34,000 nucleotides of DNA from Phycisphaerales bacterium (GCA_003597935.1 QZJT01000006.1:1-34000), one strand, 5' to 3'; shown: positions 23,744-31,845, counted from the first letter of the stretch. Notes: generated by a model not told the origin, from the letters alone. Translations and numbers: made by a program.

Positions 23744-24913
23744 ATGCTGCTTCACCAGTTGAGGCTCAAAGGGCTGCTTTCGTTCGGCCCGGACTCGCCG
23801 GCGCTGGTGTTGCGGCCGCTGAACGTGCTGATCGGGCCCAACGGTTCCGGAAAGTCCAACGTGCTGGCGGCGATCGACCTGCTTCGATCTGCTGCGACTA
23901 AACTCACCGCGCCCATTCGGCGTTCAGCCGGCGGAGGTGTCTCGGAGTGGCTCTGGAAGGGGGCGGCCGTCGGCCGAGGAGAGATCACGGCCATCGTGGA
24001 CTACCCTGACCTTGCGAGTTCACTAAGACACTCGATCGCGTTTGAGCAGGCCGGGACGCAGTTTGAAATCGCTTATGAGGCCATCGAGGACGACGATCCC
24101 GAGCCGGAAGACAGCCCCAGCTACTTCTATCGCCTCACGCAGCACGGCGCCGTATTCTCGCGCCCCGGCGAAGCGGATCGGATGCTTCACCGCAGCGAAC
24201 TCAGGCTCGATGAGTCGATCCTGTCGCAACGAAAGGATCCTGACCAATATCCGGAGTTGGCCCATCTCGTCAACGCGTACGGCGATGTCCGGCTATATCG
24301 CGAATGGCCATTCGGCCATGCATCCGTGTTTCGCATCCCGCAGTCGGCTGCCCTTCCCGGCGACCGGCTTGAAGAGAATCTGTCCAACCTCGGTTTGTTC
24401 CTCAATCACTTGCGGGGTGATCCGCAATGCAAGCGCGCAATCATTGATCGCCTGCGTGACCTCTACACCGGCCTGGACGACTTCGATGTTCGCGTGAAGG
24501 GCGGCACGGTCGAGGTCTTCCTGACGGAAGGCGATTTCATCATCCCTGCCGCCCGGTTGTCCGACGGTACGCTGCGCTATCTGTGCCTGCTGGCCATCCT
24601 CTGCGACCCGGATCCACCGCGGCTGATCTGCATCGAAGAGCCGGAACTCGGCCTCCATCCCGACCTGCTTCCCAAGATCGCCGACTTGATGATTGCCGCG
24701 TCCGAACGCACCCAACTCATCGTCACGACGCATTCTGACATCCTCGTGGACGCCCTGACGGAGCAGCCGGAGTCGGTTGTAGTCGTTGAAAAGCACGACG
24801 GGCAGACCCGCGCGACCCGTTTGCAAGCCGGCGACGAATTGCAGCAGTGGCTCGAGAAATACCGGCTTGGCCAGCTCTGGCTGCGCGGCGAAATCGGGGG
24901 GACGCGCTGGTGA
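23744..24913 (+). CDS. AAA15/AAA21-type SMC-like ATPase of a two-gene module
   Basis: ATPase of 389 residues related to RecF/OLD-type proteins. Walker A is GPNGSGKS (31-38), the ABC-like signature LSDGTLRYL (272-280), Walker B LICIEEPE followed by LGLHP (294-305), and the switch histidine TTHS (328-331). An insertion of about 200 residues separates the two halves. The ATG at 23744 begins MLLHQLRLKGLLSFGP, the usual start of this family; the frame is open upstream without an RBS. The stop overlaps the GTG of the next gene (GTGA). Such ATPases pair with Toprim-type nucleases in defence systems; this pairing is with a DUF4276 protein. A defence role is inferred from family and pairing. Confidence 0.88.
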   Translation: MLLHQLRLKGLLSFGPDSPALVLRPLNVLIGPNGSGKSNVLAAIDLLRSAATKLTAPIRRSAGGGVSEWLWKGAAVGRGEITAIVDYPDLASSLRHSIAFEQAGTQFEIAYEAIEDDDPEPEDSPSYFYRLTQHGAVFSRPGEADRMLHRSELRLDESILSQRKDPDQYPELAHLVNAYGDVRLYREWPFGHASVFRIPQSAALPGDRLEENLSNLGLFLNHLRGDPQCKRAIIDRLRDLYTGLDDFDVRVKGGTVEVFLTEGDFIIPAARLSDGTLRYLCLLAILCDPDPPRLICIEEPELGLHPDLLPKIADLMIAASERTQLIVTTHSDILVDALTEQPESVVVVEKHDGQTRATRLQAGDELQQWLEKYRLGQLWLRGEIGGTRW

Positions 24914-25509
24914 GCGCGAGGATCTACATTGAAGGCGGCGGGGATTCCAAGGAACTGCATGCCCGCTGCCGTGAGGGGTTGCGACGACTGCTGGAGCGAT
25001 GCGGCTTCGCGGGCCGCATGCCCAGACTGGTGGCCTGCGGCAGCCGCGGCGACGTATTTGGTGACTTCTCGACCGCGCACCGAAACGCACAAGGCGCGGC
25101 CTGCGTCGCCATGCTCATCGACAGCGAAGACCCGGTCGTGGATGTCGAGCAGACCTGGGCTCATTTGAATCAGCGCGACAAATGGGAGAAGCCGTACGGC
25201 GCTGGCGACGAACAGGTGCTCCTGATGACGACCTGCATGGAGACCTGGATCGCGACGGACCGGCGGGCGCTTCGGGATCACTTCAAGGGGTGTTTGGAGG
25301 AGAGTGCTTTGCCAAGCCTCACTGAGATGGAATCTCGGCAGCGCCGGGCGATTCTGAACGCGCTGGTCCAGGCAACCCGCACCTGCAAGACGGCGTATAC
25401 CAAGGGACGCAGGTCGTTCGAACTTGTCGGCGGACTCGACCCGGCCGTACTGCGCGAGCACTTGCCCAGTTTCGCGCGTTGTGAGCGCGTGCTCACAAGG
25501 AAGCTCTGA
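24910..25509 (+). CDS. DUF4276 Toprim-like protein, partner of the AAA ATPase
   Basis: Protein of 199 residues starting at the GTG at 24910, which overlaps the stop of the ATPase gene by 4 bp. IYIEGGGDSKEL (5-16) supplies the first Toprim glutamate (E8), and MLIDSEDPV (68-76) supplies the acidic cluster D71, E73, D74; the rest (QVLLMTTCMETWIATDR, ALPSLTEMESRQRR, SKG-like YTKGRRSFEL) fits DUF4276. It is probably a metal-dependent nuclease or effector controlled by the ATPase. The tight coupling suggests a fixed stoichiometry or complex. A longer upstream start at 24847 would overlap the ATPase gene by 67 bp and adds no conserved sequence. Confidence 0.85.
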   Translation: MSARIYIEGGGDSKELHARCREGLRRLLERCGFAGRMPRLVACGSRGDVFGDFSTAHRNAQGAACVAMLIDSEDPVVDVEQTWAHLNQRDKWEKPYGAGDEQVLLMTTCMETWIATDRRALRDHFKGCLEESALPSLTEMESRQRRAILNALVQATRTCKTAYTKGRRSFELVGGLDPAVLREHLPSFARCERVLTRKL

Positions 25510-25769
25510 TGGAACCCGCACACCAGGGGCCTGGCGGCCGCAATTGGAATCTGCGGGGGACCTGCTCAACCCCGCACGGGGCTTGCTCCCCTGACACGCG
25601 ATTGCTCGCTGGGCATTCCGCGATCTCTTGACCGGATGCTCGCTGACCGGCAACGATTCGACGAACGCCGGTCCGCCTGCTACCATCGCTCCATCGGCGT
25701 CGCGTGCAAGCGGGGGCGCCGCCGGACCACAGACGACGACTTGCCGCCGCCGCGGCGCGAGGCTGCTGA

Positions 25770-26966
25770 ATGCACCCGGAACTCTGGACGATCCCCGGAA
25801 TCACCACGATCAAGAGCTACGGCTTCATGCTCATGGTCGGGTTCCTCTCGGCCGTGTGGTTCGCCATGCGGCGGGCCATGCGGGTCAAGGCCAACCCCGA
25901 CGTGGTGCTGAATCTCGCCTTCATCGCGCTGATCGGCGGCGTCGGCGGGGCCCGGATCATGTTCGTGACGCACTACTGGCAGGAACAGTTCGCCGGCCGC
26001 TCGCTGCTATCGATCCTGGACCTGCGCCTCGGCGGGCTGGAGTTCCTCGGCGGGCTGCTGGGGGCGTTCATCGGCATCTTCGCGTATCTGCTCATCAAGC
26101 GAGAGTCGATCCGCGTCTACCTGGACATCCTCGCCCCCGGGGCGATGTGGGGGCTGGCGTTCGGCCGCATCGGCTGTTTCCTCAACGGCTGCTGCTTCGG
26201 CGGCGTCTGCGACGCCCCCTGGGCCGTCGAGTTCCCCTATGCCAGCAATCCCTACATCTGGCAGTGGCAGAACCGGCAGGCCCGCGTCCCGGCGGAGCTG
26301 ATCGACACCCGCGGCATCGTCCCGACTCTGGTCAGCGCCTCCGCCCTCAACATGCCCGACCTCGACCGGCGGCGCCCGCAGCGCGAGCTGGAAGACCTGG
26401 AGCAGGAGGTCGCCATCCTCAAGGCCAGCGGCGCCGCGCCGGAGGAGGTCCGCGAGGCGGAACGCAAGGCGGCGGCGGCCCGCAAATCCTATGAGGCGCT
26501 GCGGAGCGAAAAACGCCTGGACGAACTGGAGGCCGCCCAGAAGTTCCCGTCCCGCTCCCATCCGCAGCGGGGCACGTCCGTCTCGGAGCTGCAGCACCTG
26601 GCCGATCACGCTGGCGGCGTCCGCGTACACCCGACGCAGCTCTATTCCAGCATCCATGCGTTCCTGCTGTCGGCGCTGCTGTCGGCCGTGTTCTACCGCC
26701 GCCGCCGCCACGGCCTGGTCATCGGCCTGCTTTTCCTGCTCTATCCGATCGCGCGGGCCACCATCGAAGGCATCCGGGTGGATAACCCGCACGACTCCGC
26801 CGGGATGACGGTCTCGCAGTTCATCAGCGTGGTGATGTTCCTCGGAGCGGCCGCATATCTGTTCGTCCTCTACAAGTTCCTGCCGCAGCGCTGCCCTCGG
26901 GCGGTGCCCTTCGTGCCGCCGGAGCCGGAACCAGCGAAGGCGACGCCGCAGCCGTCGAGAAGATGA
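25770..26966 (+). CDS. lgt: Prolipoprotein diacylglyceryl transferase with ~120-residue insertion
   Basis: Membrane enzyme that attaches diacylglycerol to the lipobox cysteine of prolipoproteins. Seen are the N-terminal SYGFMLMVGF, GGARIMF (59-65), GGLEFLGGLLGAF (88-100), the signature GRIGCFLNGCCFG (132-144) and the C-terminal HPTQLYSS (287-294), RRRHG and EGIRVDN. Between about 165 and 285 lies an extra soluble segment rich in Glu, Arg and Ala (RRPQRELEDLEQEVAILKAS, EEVREAERKAAAARKS), predicted as a coiled coil. Total length is 398, against about 260-300 for typical Lgt. The insertion sits in an external loop next to the active site. It is an essential-type housekeeping gene and appears intact. 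The start codon has only a weak GAGG upstream. Confidence 0.95.
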   Translation: MHPELWTIPGITTIKSYGFMLMVGFLSAVWFAMRRAMRVKANPDVVLNLAFIALIGGVGGARIMFVTHYWQEQFAGRSLLSILDLRLGGLEFLGGLLGAFIGIFAYLLIKRESIRVYLDILAPGAMWGLAFGRIGCFLNGCCFGGVCDAPWAVEFPYASNPYIWQWQNRQARVPAELIDTRGIVPTLVSASALNMPDLDRRRPQRELEDLEQEVAILKASGAAPEEVREAERKAAAARKSYEALRSEKRLDELEAAQKFPSRSHPQRGTSVSELQHLADHAGGVRVHPTQLYSSIHAFLLSALLSAVFYRRRRHGLVIGLLFLLYPIARATIEGIRVDNPHDSAGMTVSQFISVVMFLGAAAYLFVLYKFLPQRCPRAVPFVPPEPEPAKATPQPSRR

Positions 26967-27060
26967 CGAACCACGATTGACGGCTGGAGAACCCCGGAGC
27001 GCGTAAGTCAGGGAGCCGGCGAATGTCCATAAGCGTCGGCAGCGCCTACCGCCCGGTTTA

Positions 27061-27104
27061 ATTCCCTGATTCCCTGACTCCCTGGCTCCCTCCCTCACTC
27101 CCTT
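27061..27104. repeat. Octamer array (ATTCCCTG/ACTCCCTG), third locus
   Basis: ATTCCCTG, ATTCCCTG, ACTCCCTG, GCTCCCTC followed by degenerate CCTCACTCCCTT. It lies in the convergent gap between lgt and the FG-GAP protein gene and is of the same family as 22286-22349 and, inverted, 4490-4529. Confidence 0.8.
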
Positions 27105-27160
27105 CTGTGTGACGGTCCTGGTATAGCCCCGGACGGCCTTCGGCGGGACTACCGCCAGCC

Positions 27161-28966
27161 CTATTCGCAACTCACCGGTCGCGTCAGCGATGGGCAGCCG
27201 TCGATGCCCACCTCGTGTTGGCCGCTGGACGTCCTCTTGAATCGCGCCGCGGCCCGGCCGGCTTCGTTGACCTGCTCGACCATGGCGCGGGTGTCATCGA
27301 GGGAGATTACCACCTCGGTCCCGGCCGGCAGGGACGTTCGGACGCGGACCCTCACGCGGCCATTGCCCTGGCAGCGGGCGGCCAGGCGCCGAACCGCGTC
27401 GCACGCCCTGAACCCGCCCGTCGGCGACAGTTCGATCTGCTGGTCGGCGGCGAAGGGGCCTTCATAGACCTCCGTGCGCGCCGCCAGACTCCCGCGGCGA
27501 GGCCAGGTGACTTCGATCCGCTCGGCGCTCGTGTTCGCGGCCAGGCCGAAGTTCTGCCGCAGGTCATCCGTCGACGTCGTGCTGGACCCGATGTTGACCT
27601 CGCGCACCTGCGCCCGGCCGCCGGCGAAAAGGCGGATCACCGCCCCCGCTGCGTCCCGGTTGACGAGTAGCCCGTCGCCGACCAGCCTGACCGTAAGATA
27701 GTGGTGGCCCGTGGTGGAGATGTTCTGGTAGACCGAGTTGAACTGCTCGGGGGTGTTCGGGTTCATGGTGACCAGGTCGGTAAGCCCGTCGTTGTCGAAG
27801 TCCAGATGGGCTGAGAATCGGCTGGCGGCAGAGATGCCGTTCAGCGCCGCGGAGGCGTCCTCCCAGTCGCCGTCGCCGTGGTTCAGGAAGAGGCGGTCGA
27901 AATTCGGGTTCGGCCAGCTTCCGGCCATGTAGTAATCCACGTCGCCGTCGTTCTCCACGTCGATGAGGGCGTTGCCCCACCCGAAGATCGACGTGAACGG
28001 CGCGAAGCGCTGCAGCCGGCCGCCGTCGTTGCGATAGTAGGTTCCCGAATCGAAGTTGCTGACCGCGTAATCCAGGTCGCCGTCGCTGTCCAGGTCACCG
28101 GAGACGATCCCCATCGGCGCCAGGCCGAGCCGCGTGAACCCGACGGCGTCGGCGACGTTCCGGAACGTGCGGCCGCCGCTGCGGTCCGGCTGGTTGTGCA
28201 GCAGCGTGGAGGGTTGGCCGTTGACGATAATGAACGCGTCCGGGTAGCCGTCTCCGTCCAGGTCGGACCAGTGGACGGCGTAAGCGGTGGCGAAGCGGTC
28301 CAGCTCCGGCGTCAGCGTGCTGACGTTCTCAAACGTTCCGTCGCCGCGGTTGCGGAAGAGCGTCACCGAGCGGTCGCTGTTGCCGGTGTGGGCTACCATC
28401 AGATCGAGCTGCCCGTCCAGGTCGTAGTCCGCCCAGCCGCAGGACTCGGGGGCGTAGCCGACCAGACGCAGTCCGGCTTCGACCGTGACGTTGGTGAAGG
28501 TGTCGTCCCCATTGTTGCGGTACAGCAGTCCGAAGGAGCGGTCCTGCCGCAGTTCGCCGAGGGGGTATATGTCCGAGTCGCCGTCGTTGTCGTAGTCGGC
28601 GATCCCGAATCCGAACGCTCCGCGGGCGGCGCCCTCGGCGTCATCCAGGCCGCTGCCGTCGGTGACGTCGCGGAAAGTCCGTTCGCCCGGCCGGGCGTCG
28701 TCCGGCACATTGCGCAGCAGCCGGTTCATCCGGCCTTCCGGGTTGCCCATGACCAGGTCCATGAAGCCGTCGCCGTCGTAGTCGATCACGCCCAGGCCGC
28801 TGCTGGCGCTTCCCAGGTCGATGAGGCCCTCGGCCGTGCGATCGACGAAGCAGACGCCCTCCTCGCACACTTGGGCGAACAAGGACGTGGTTGTAAGAAT
28901 CGCCGCGGCCATAAACAGCGCCGCCGTCATCCGCCTGTCATTCCACACTGAAACCGGTCTATTCAT
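27161..28966 (-). CDS. Secreted FG-GAP/VCBS-repeat protein with ASPIC/UnbV domain
   Basis: Protein of 601 residues with a signal peptide (about 1-32, MTAALFMAAAILTTTSLFAQ). A beta-propeller of FG-GAP/VCBS-type repeats follows, each with a calcium-binding DxDxDG-like loop (GVIDYDGDGFMDLV, IADYDNDGDSDIY, WADYDLDGQLDLM, WSDLDGDGYPDAF, GDLDSDGDLDYAV, IDVENDGDVDYYM, LDFDNDGLTDLV). The ASPIC/UnbV domain is at about 455-530 (AQVREVNIGSSTTSTDDLRQ, FGLAANTSAERIEVTWPRRG). A short Cys-containing tail ends at SCE. Proteins of this type are exported and numerous in Planctomycetes. The ATG at 28966 has GGAGAA eight bases upstream; the frame opens earlier without an RBS. It is convergent with lgt, and its leader contains a 39-bp tandem palindromic repeat. 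Confidence 0.88.
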   Translation of the reverse strand: MNRPVSVWNDRRMTAALFMAAAILTTTSLFAQVCEEGVCFVDRTAEGLIDLGSASSGLGVIDYDGDGFMDLVMGNPEGRMNRLLRNVPDDARPGERTFRDVTDGSGLDDAEGAARGAFGFGIADYDNDGDSDIYPLGELRQDRSFGLLYRNNGDDTFTNVTVEAGLRLVGYAPESCGWADYDLDGQLDLMVAHTGNSDRSVTLFRNRGDGTFENVSTLTPELDRFATAYAVHWSDLDGDGYPDAFIIVNGQPSTLLHNQPDRSGGRTFRNVADAVGFTRLGLAPMGIVSGDLDSDGDLDYAVSNFDSGTYYRNDGGRLQRFAPFTSIFGWGNALIDVENDGDVDYYMAGSWPNPNFDRLFLNHGDGDWEDASAALNGISAASRFSAHLDFDNDGLTDLVTMNPNTPEQFNSVYQNISTTGHHYLTVRLVGDGLLVNRDAAGAVIRLFAGGRAQVREVNIGSSTTSTDDLRQNFGLAANTSAERIEVTWPRRGSLAARTEVYEGPFAADQQIELSPTGGFRACDAVRRLAARCQGNGRVRVRVRTSLPAGTEVVISLDDTRAMVEQVNEAGRAAARFKRTSSGQHEVGIDGCPSLTRPVSCE

Positions 28967-28991
28967 ACTTGTCGTTCTCCAGGTCACTATG

Positions 28992-29107
28992 GGCGTGGCC
29001 GCCCGATCTTATTCGGACCGCACCATCATCGGCGTGACGGCCCGATCCGTTTCGGGCCGCACCATCATGGGCGCGGCGGCCCGACTGGTTCGGGCCGCAC
29101 CGTCCTC
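28992..29107. repeat. Three 39-bp tandem palindromic units
   Basis: Units 28992-29030, 29031-29069 and 29070-29107 (the last is 38 bp). Each has a hairpin core of the GGCCCGA...TCGGGCC type and ends CCGCACCATCAT or a variant. They start 26 bases upstream of the FG-GAP gene start, so they lie in its leader or promoter. Confidence 0.85.
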
Positions 29108-29632
29108 CGACGCGCCGTTGATCGTGCGATGCGCGAAGGAAGTTCGCCGGCCGCGGCACGTGCATCGTTACCCGGCGTCACGGGCCGGGATCGCCGCCGC
29201 GTGGGATTGGACGCAACTTCGATGGGATGGTTACACGCCGGCGCGCAATCCGACGTGTTCTGACCCAGGGCGGAACGAGGAGCGTCTTCGTGCCGTCGCC
29301 GGGGACGTCGCGGACGCTGCTGCTGGCGGGCACGATCACGCCGTGGATAGGGCTGGAGCGTCGCAGCGGCCGCGCGCTGCGCGCAACAACAGCGTTCAAC
29401 GGGCGGCTTGCACGCGACAATCCACCGCTGCACACGCCCCGGCGCTCGCTCATTCACGTTTATCGGACGTGTGCGGGCGTCGCCGATGCCTCGGTGCAAG
29501 TGCGACCGTTCGAGACGGGCGCCCCTGGCGCGCCAAGGGGCGGCGCCACGGCCTGCACCGCAAGTCGGGATCGCACGCCGCGACCGCCGCTCGAAGCCTC
29601 TGGTTTTTTTCACGACGACCCATAATTCCCTC
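29108..29632. other. No gene recognised
   Basis: About 525 bp with GC-rich open frames on both strands but no family resemblance, RBS or signal peptide. It includes one hairpin, CGCCCCT...AGGGGCG near 29521-29543, without a T-run, and a run of seven Ts at 29604-29610 without a clear stem before it. Confidence 0.4.
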
Positions 29633-29661
29633 TTGACACCGAGCCCGCGACCGGGTATTCT
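29633..29661 (+). promoter_or_regulatory. Strong sigma70-type promoter of the secreted-protein operon
   Basis: TTGACA (29633-29638), exactly 17 bases and TATTCT (29656-29661). This is the best promoter match in the window. Transcription would start near 29668, about 70 bases before the RBS-ATG-ATG at 29737. Confidence 0.75.
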
Positions 29662-29736
29662 GACGGTCGTTCGAGGTTGCTGGGCGTTGGACGAGTCCCT
29701 GTCGTTCCGACGCTACGGGATGCACGAAAGGCGGGA

Positions 29737-29817
29737 ATGATGCAAACCACCGACCACCGACCACCGACCACCGACCACCGACCACCGACCACCGACCACC
29801 GACCAGCGATCGTCTAG
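29737..29817 (+). CDS. Short ORF built of heptamer repeats ahead of the secreted-protein gene
   Basis: ATG-ATG preceded by GAAAGGCGGGA gives a frame of 26 residues, MMQ, then TTDHRPP repeated, then AIV and a TAG at 29815. It is either a leader peptide or, more interestingly, the displaced start of the following gene: the frame of that gene's signal peptide is open all through the array, and adding one 7-bp unit or removing two would join it to this ATG. The composition is purely repeat-derived, so this is probably not a functional peptide in itself. Confidence 0.45.
   Translation: MMQTTDHRPPTTDHRPPTTDHRPAIV
29746..29801. repeat. ACCACCG heptanucleotide array, 8 perfect units
   Basis: Eight exact ACCACCG units followed by a degenerate ACCAGCG (29802-29808). 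Because 7 is not a multiple of 3, each change of copy number shifts the reading frame of anything started upstream. Confidence 0.95.
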
Positions 29818-29858
29818 AGTCATTTCAAGGTGCCGGGTCCAGACCGATTCGCTCGTCC

Positions 29859-30314
29859 TTGCGGATCGTCGCGGTTCTGGGGGCGCTTGCCGCGCCAGTT
29901 CTGGCCGGAACGCTCTACGTCTGGTCCGGCGATAGCGCCAGCAATGGCAATCGGACGGACGATACCAACTGGCTCGGCTCAGGGTATCCGGGGGAGGGCG
30001 GGACGACCGCGGACAGCGTCATCCTGGACGATCCGTCGCCGCGGCCGGAGATGATCCAGGACACGGGCGTCCTGACCATCCAAACGCTGTTCGTCGGAGA
30101 CGGGCACACGATCCGGCTTGATTACGACATCATCGTGACGACGGCCGCGGACGGCGGCATGCTCGAGTTCGAAGGCCAGCCGCCGGCAGACGGCACAACC
30201 GTGTACAGCAGCACGGCAAACCGCAAGATCCAAGCTCAGTACGTGATCGTGAACACCGGGATGGAGACGGTGATCACGACCGATGGGAATACGCGGATCA
30301 CGACGGTAGACTGA
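29859..30314 (+). CDS. Secreted beta-rich protein A (first gene of the operon)
   Basis: About 151 residues from a TTG; the signal peptide RIVAVLGALAAPVLA is clear and is cut near GTLYVWSG. The mature part has WSGDSASNGNRTDDTNWLGS, the W-G-D...NW opening seen in many planctomycetal exported beta-solenoid proteins, then TIQTLFVGDGHTIRLDY and QYVIVNTGMETVIT, which align with the third gene (TITDLFIGDGHTLDL, NYVVVNSRTESTLI). The start is doubtful: the TTG has no RBS, the frame is open upstream through the heptamer array, and the only good RBS-ATG (29737) is out of frame at the present repeat number. An ATT at 29847 in MRSSLRIVAV-like context could be a mutated start. The next gene follows after 28 bp. 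Function is unknown. Confidence 0.65.
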   Translation: MRIVAVLGALAAPVLAGTLYVWSGDSASNGNRTDDTNWLGSGYPGEGGTTADSVILDDPSPRPEMIQDTGVLTIQTLFVGDGHTIRLDYDIIVTTAADGGMLEFEGQPPADGTTVYSSTANRKIQAQYVIVNTGMETVITTDGNTRITTVD

Positions 30315-30342
30315 ACGAGTACGGCAGATTGGAGGATATCCC

Positions 30343-31329
30343 ATGGATCGACGACGGATGTGGCGATATTGCGTCACCGGCTCGCTCGCCTGCGCCAGTG
30401 CCTACGGCACGGACTACACCTGGACGGGCGACGGCAGCGACGACAAGTGGACGACCAACGCCAACTGGAGCCCATCCGGCCACCCGAATGGCGACAGCGA
30501 CACCGCCACGATCCCGAACAACGTGAATCGCAAGTACCCGCTCTTCGATGCCGCGGAACTGACCATCGGTTCGCTGACGATCAGCGCCAGCGCCGTCAAC
30601 GTCGATGAGCTGGTCTTCGAGTCCGTCTCCAGCGGGTCGCGGGTGCTCAAGATCAACGACCGGGACGGACTGTCAGCGTATGGGGGAAGCAAGACCTCCA
30701 TTAAGCTTCAGCAGAACTCGCAGCTCTGGCTTCTGGGCGGCGGCACGCTCGACCTGGGAGAGAAGATCACGTTCGCCGTCGGGACCGGCGCCAGCGCGCC
30801 GCGCATCGTCATCGGCGAGGGACAGACGGTTTCCATCGCGGGGCCCGGAACCCTCCTGGCGGACAGCGAAGGCGTCGTCACCGGCGAAGTCGCGGAGCAG
30901 AACGACGGTCCGGAGACGCTGGTCGTGTTGGACGTCTCCGCGTCCGTGAGGGTAAAGGGGTCGTTTACGTTCGACACGATTCTCTTCGCACATGGGGCGA
31001 TGAATACGAGCAAGGATGGCAGCGCGCAAGGCACCATCAGGATGACGTGCCACCCGAAGGGCGGCTTCGGCACCATCGCCGTGGACGGCGGGACGGCGCA
31101 GAGCCCGTCGCAGTTCATCATCGACTGCGCCTACGTGGGATGGGGCGACCTGGTCGTCGGCCCGTACGGCAAGCTCCAGGTCAACCGCCACCACGTCACG
31201 CTCCGCCACGTGTACCAGGAGACCGGAGACCTGACGCTGAAAAGAGGGGGGAAGATCGGCATCGCGGCGGGTATCTATTTCGAGGCCGACAAGCACCTCA
31301 CGCCGGACTGCCCCCCGCCGGCGGGTTAG
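30343..31329 (+). CDS. Secreted beta-solenoid-like protein B
   Basis: Protein of 328 residues with a signal peptide (MDRRRMWRYCVTGSLACASA, cut near YGTDY). The mature start YTWTGDGSDDKWTTNANWSP has the same W-x-G-D-G...NW opening as its neighbours. The rest is a series of short beta strands (LTIGSLTISASAVNVDELVF, GGGTLDLGEKITFAVG, GQTVSIAGPGTLLADSEG), likely a right-handed beta-solenoid. Two Cys pairs (CHPKG, DCAY, DCPP) near the end may form disulfides. GGAGG lies seven bases before the ATG. No catalytic motif is seen; a structural or surface role is a guess. Confidence 0.75.
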   Translation: MDRRRMWRYCVTGSLACASAYGTDYTWTGDGSDDKWTTNANWSPSGHPNGDSDTATIPNNVNRKYPLFDAAELTIGSLTISASAVNVDELVFESVSSGSRVLKINDRDGLSAYGGSKTSIKLQQNSQLWLLGGGTLDLGEKITFAVGTGASAPRIVIGEGQTVSIAGPGTLLADSEGVVTGEVAEQNDGPETLVVLDVSASVRVKGSFTFDTILFAHGAMNTSKDGSAQGTIRMTCHPKGGFGTIAVDGGTAQSPSQFIIDCAYVGWGDLVVGPYGKLQVNRHHVTLRHVYQETGDLTLKRGGKIGIAAGIYFEADKHLTPDCPPPAG

Positions 31330-31365
31330 TTTGGGCGTTGGTTCGCAGCCGAAAGGAGCACGTTC

Positions 31366-31845
31366 ATGACGAAGCGCAATCGCAGGCGGGTGCTGGCCGT
31401 TGCGGGCGTCGCCCTCGCCGGGCACTCGACATTGGCGGCCGTGATCCACTGGAACGGCGAAGGGGGCAACAAGAACTGGAGCAACGGCGACAACTGGATC
31501 GAGGACCACGCTCCGGGGGCGACCGACTCGGCCGTCATCGACGACATCACCCCAGAGAACACCGTCAAACTCAATACGGGGTCCGTTACCATTACGGACC
31601 TCTTCATCGGCGATGGCCACACGCTGGATCTCAACGGCTACGTCCTGACGTGCAGTCCTTCAGCGGGGGACGGCCGGGCGCAGTTCGAGGGCAGCGTCAA
31701 GCTCAAAGGGGCGGGGCAGAACGCGTCGTACATTACGTGCAATTACGTCGTCGTCAACTCCCGCACGGAGAGCACCCTGATCGAACACCTGGAGACGCCG
31801 TCGAACGACAACGCGCTGGAGACGTTCACGGACCCGCTACCCTGA
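31366..31845 (+). CDS. Secreted beta-rich protein C, paralog of protein A
   Basis: Protein of 159 residues with a twin-basic signal peptide (MTKRNRRRVLAVAGVALAGH, cut near TLAAV). The mature sequence IHWNGEGGNKNWSNGDNWIE opens like proteins A and B. TITDLFIGDGHTLDLNGYVL and NYVVVNSRTESTLIEH match protein A segment by segment, so the two genes are tandem paralogs with protein B between them. An RBS AAAGGAG lies seven bases before the ATG. The gap to the upstream gene is 36 bp and to the next 34 bp, consistent with one transcript. Function is unknown. Confidence 0.75.
   Translation: MTKRNRRRVLAVAGVALAGHSTLAAVIHWNGEGGNKNWSNGDNWIEDHAPGATDSAVIDDITPENTVKLNTGSVTITDLFIGDGHTLDLNGYVLTCSPSAGDGRAQFEGSVKLKGAGQNASYITCNYVVVNSRTESTLIEHLETPSNDNALETFTDPLP

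Noticed and set aside
26007..27170. 387-codon minus-strand frame opposite lgt
   Set aside because: Shadow of lgt, which has all catalytic signatures.
29602..29610. T-run as an intrinsic terminator
   Set aside because: No GC-rich stem directly precedes it on either strand.
27878..29636. Plus-strand frames opposite and upstream of the FG-GAP gene, including a 13-residue repeat from the 39-bp units
   Set aside because: The 39-bp period simply preserves the frame; there is no RBS or recognisable domain, and the sequence extends antisense into the real gene.
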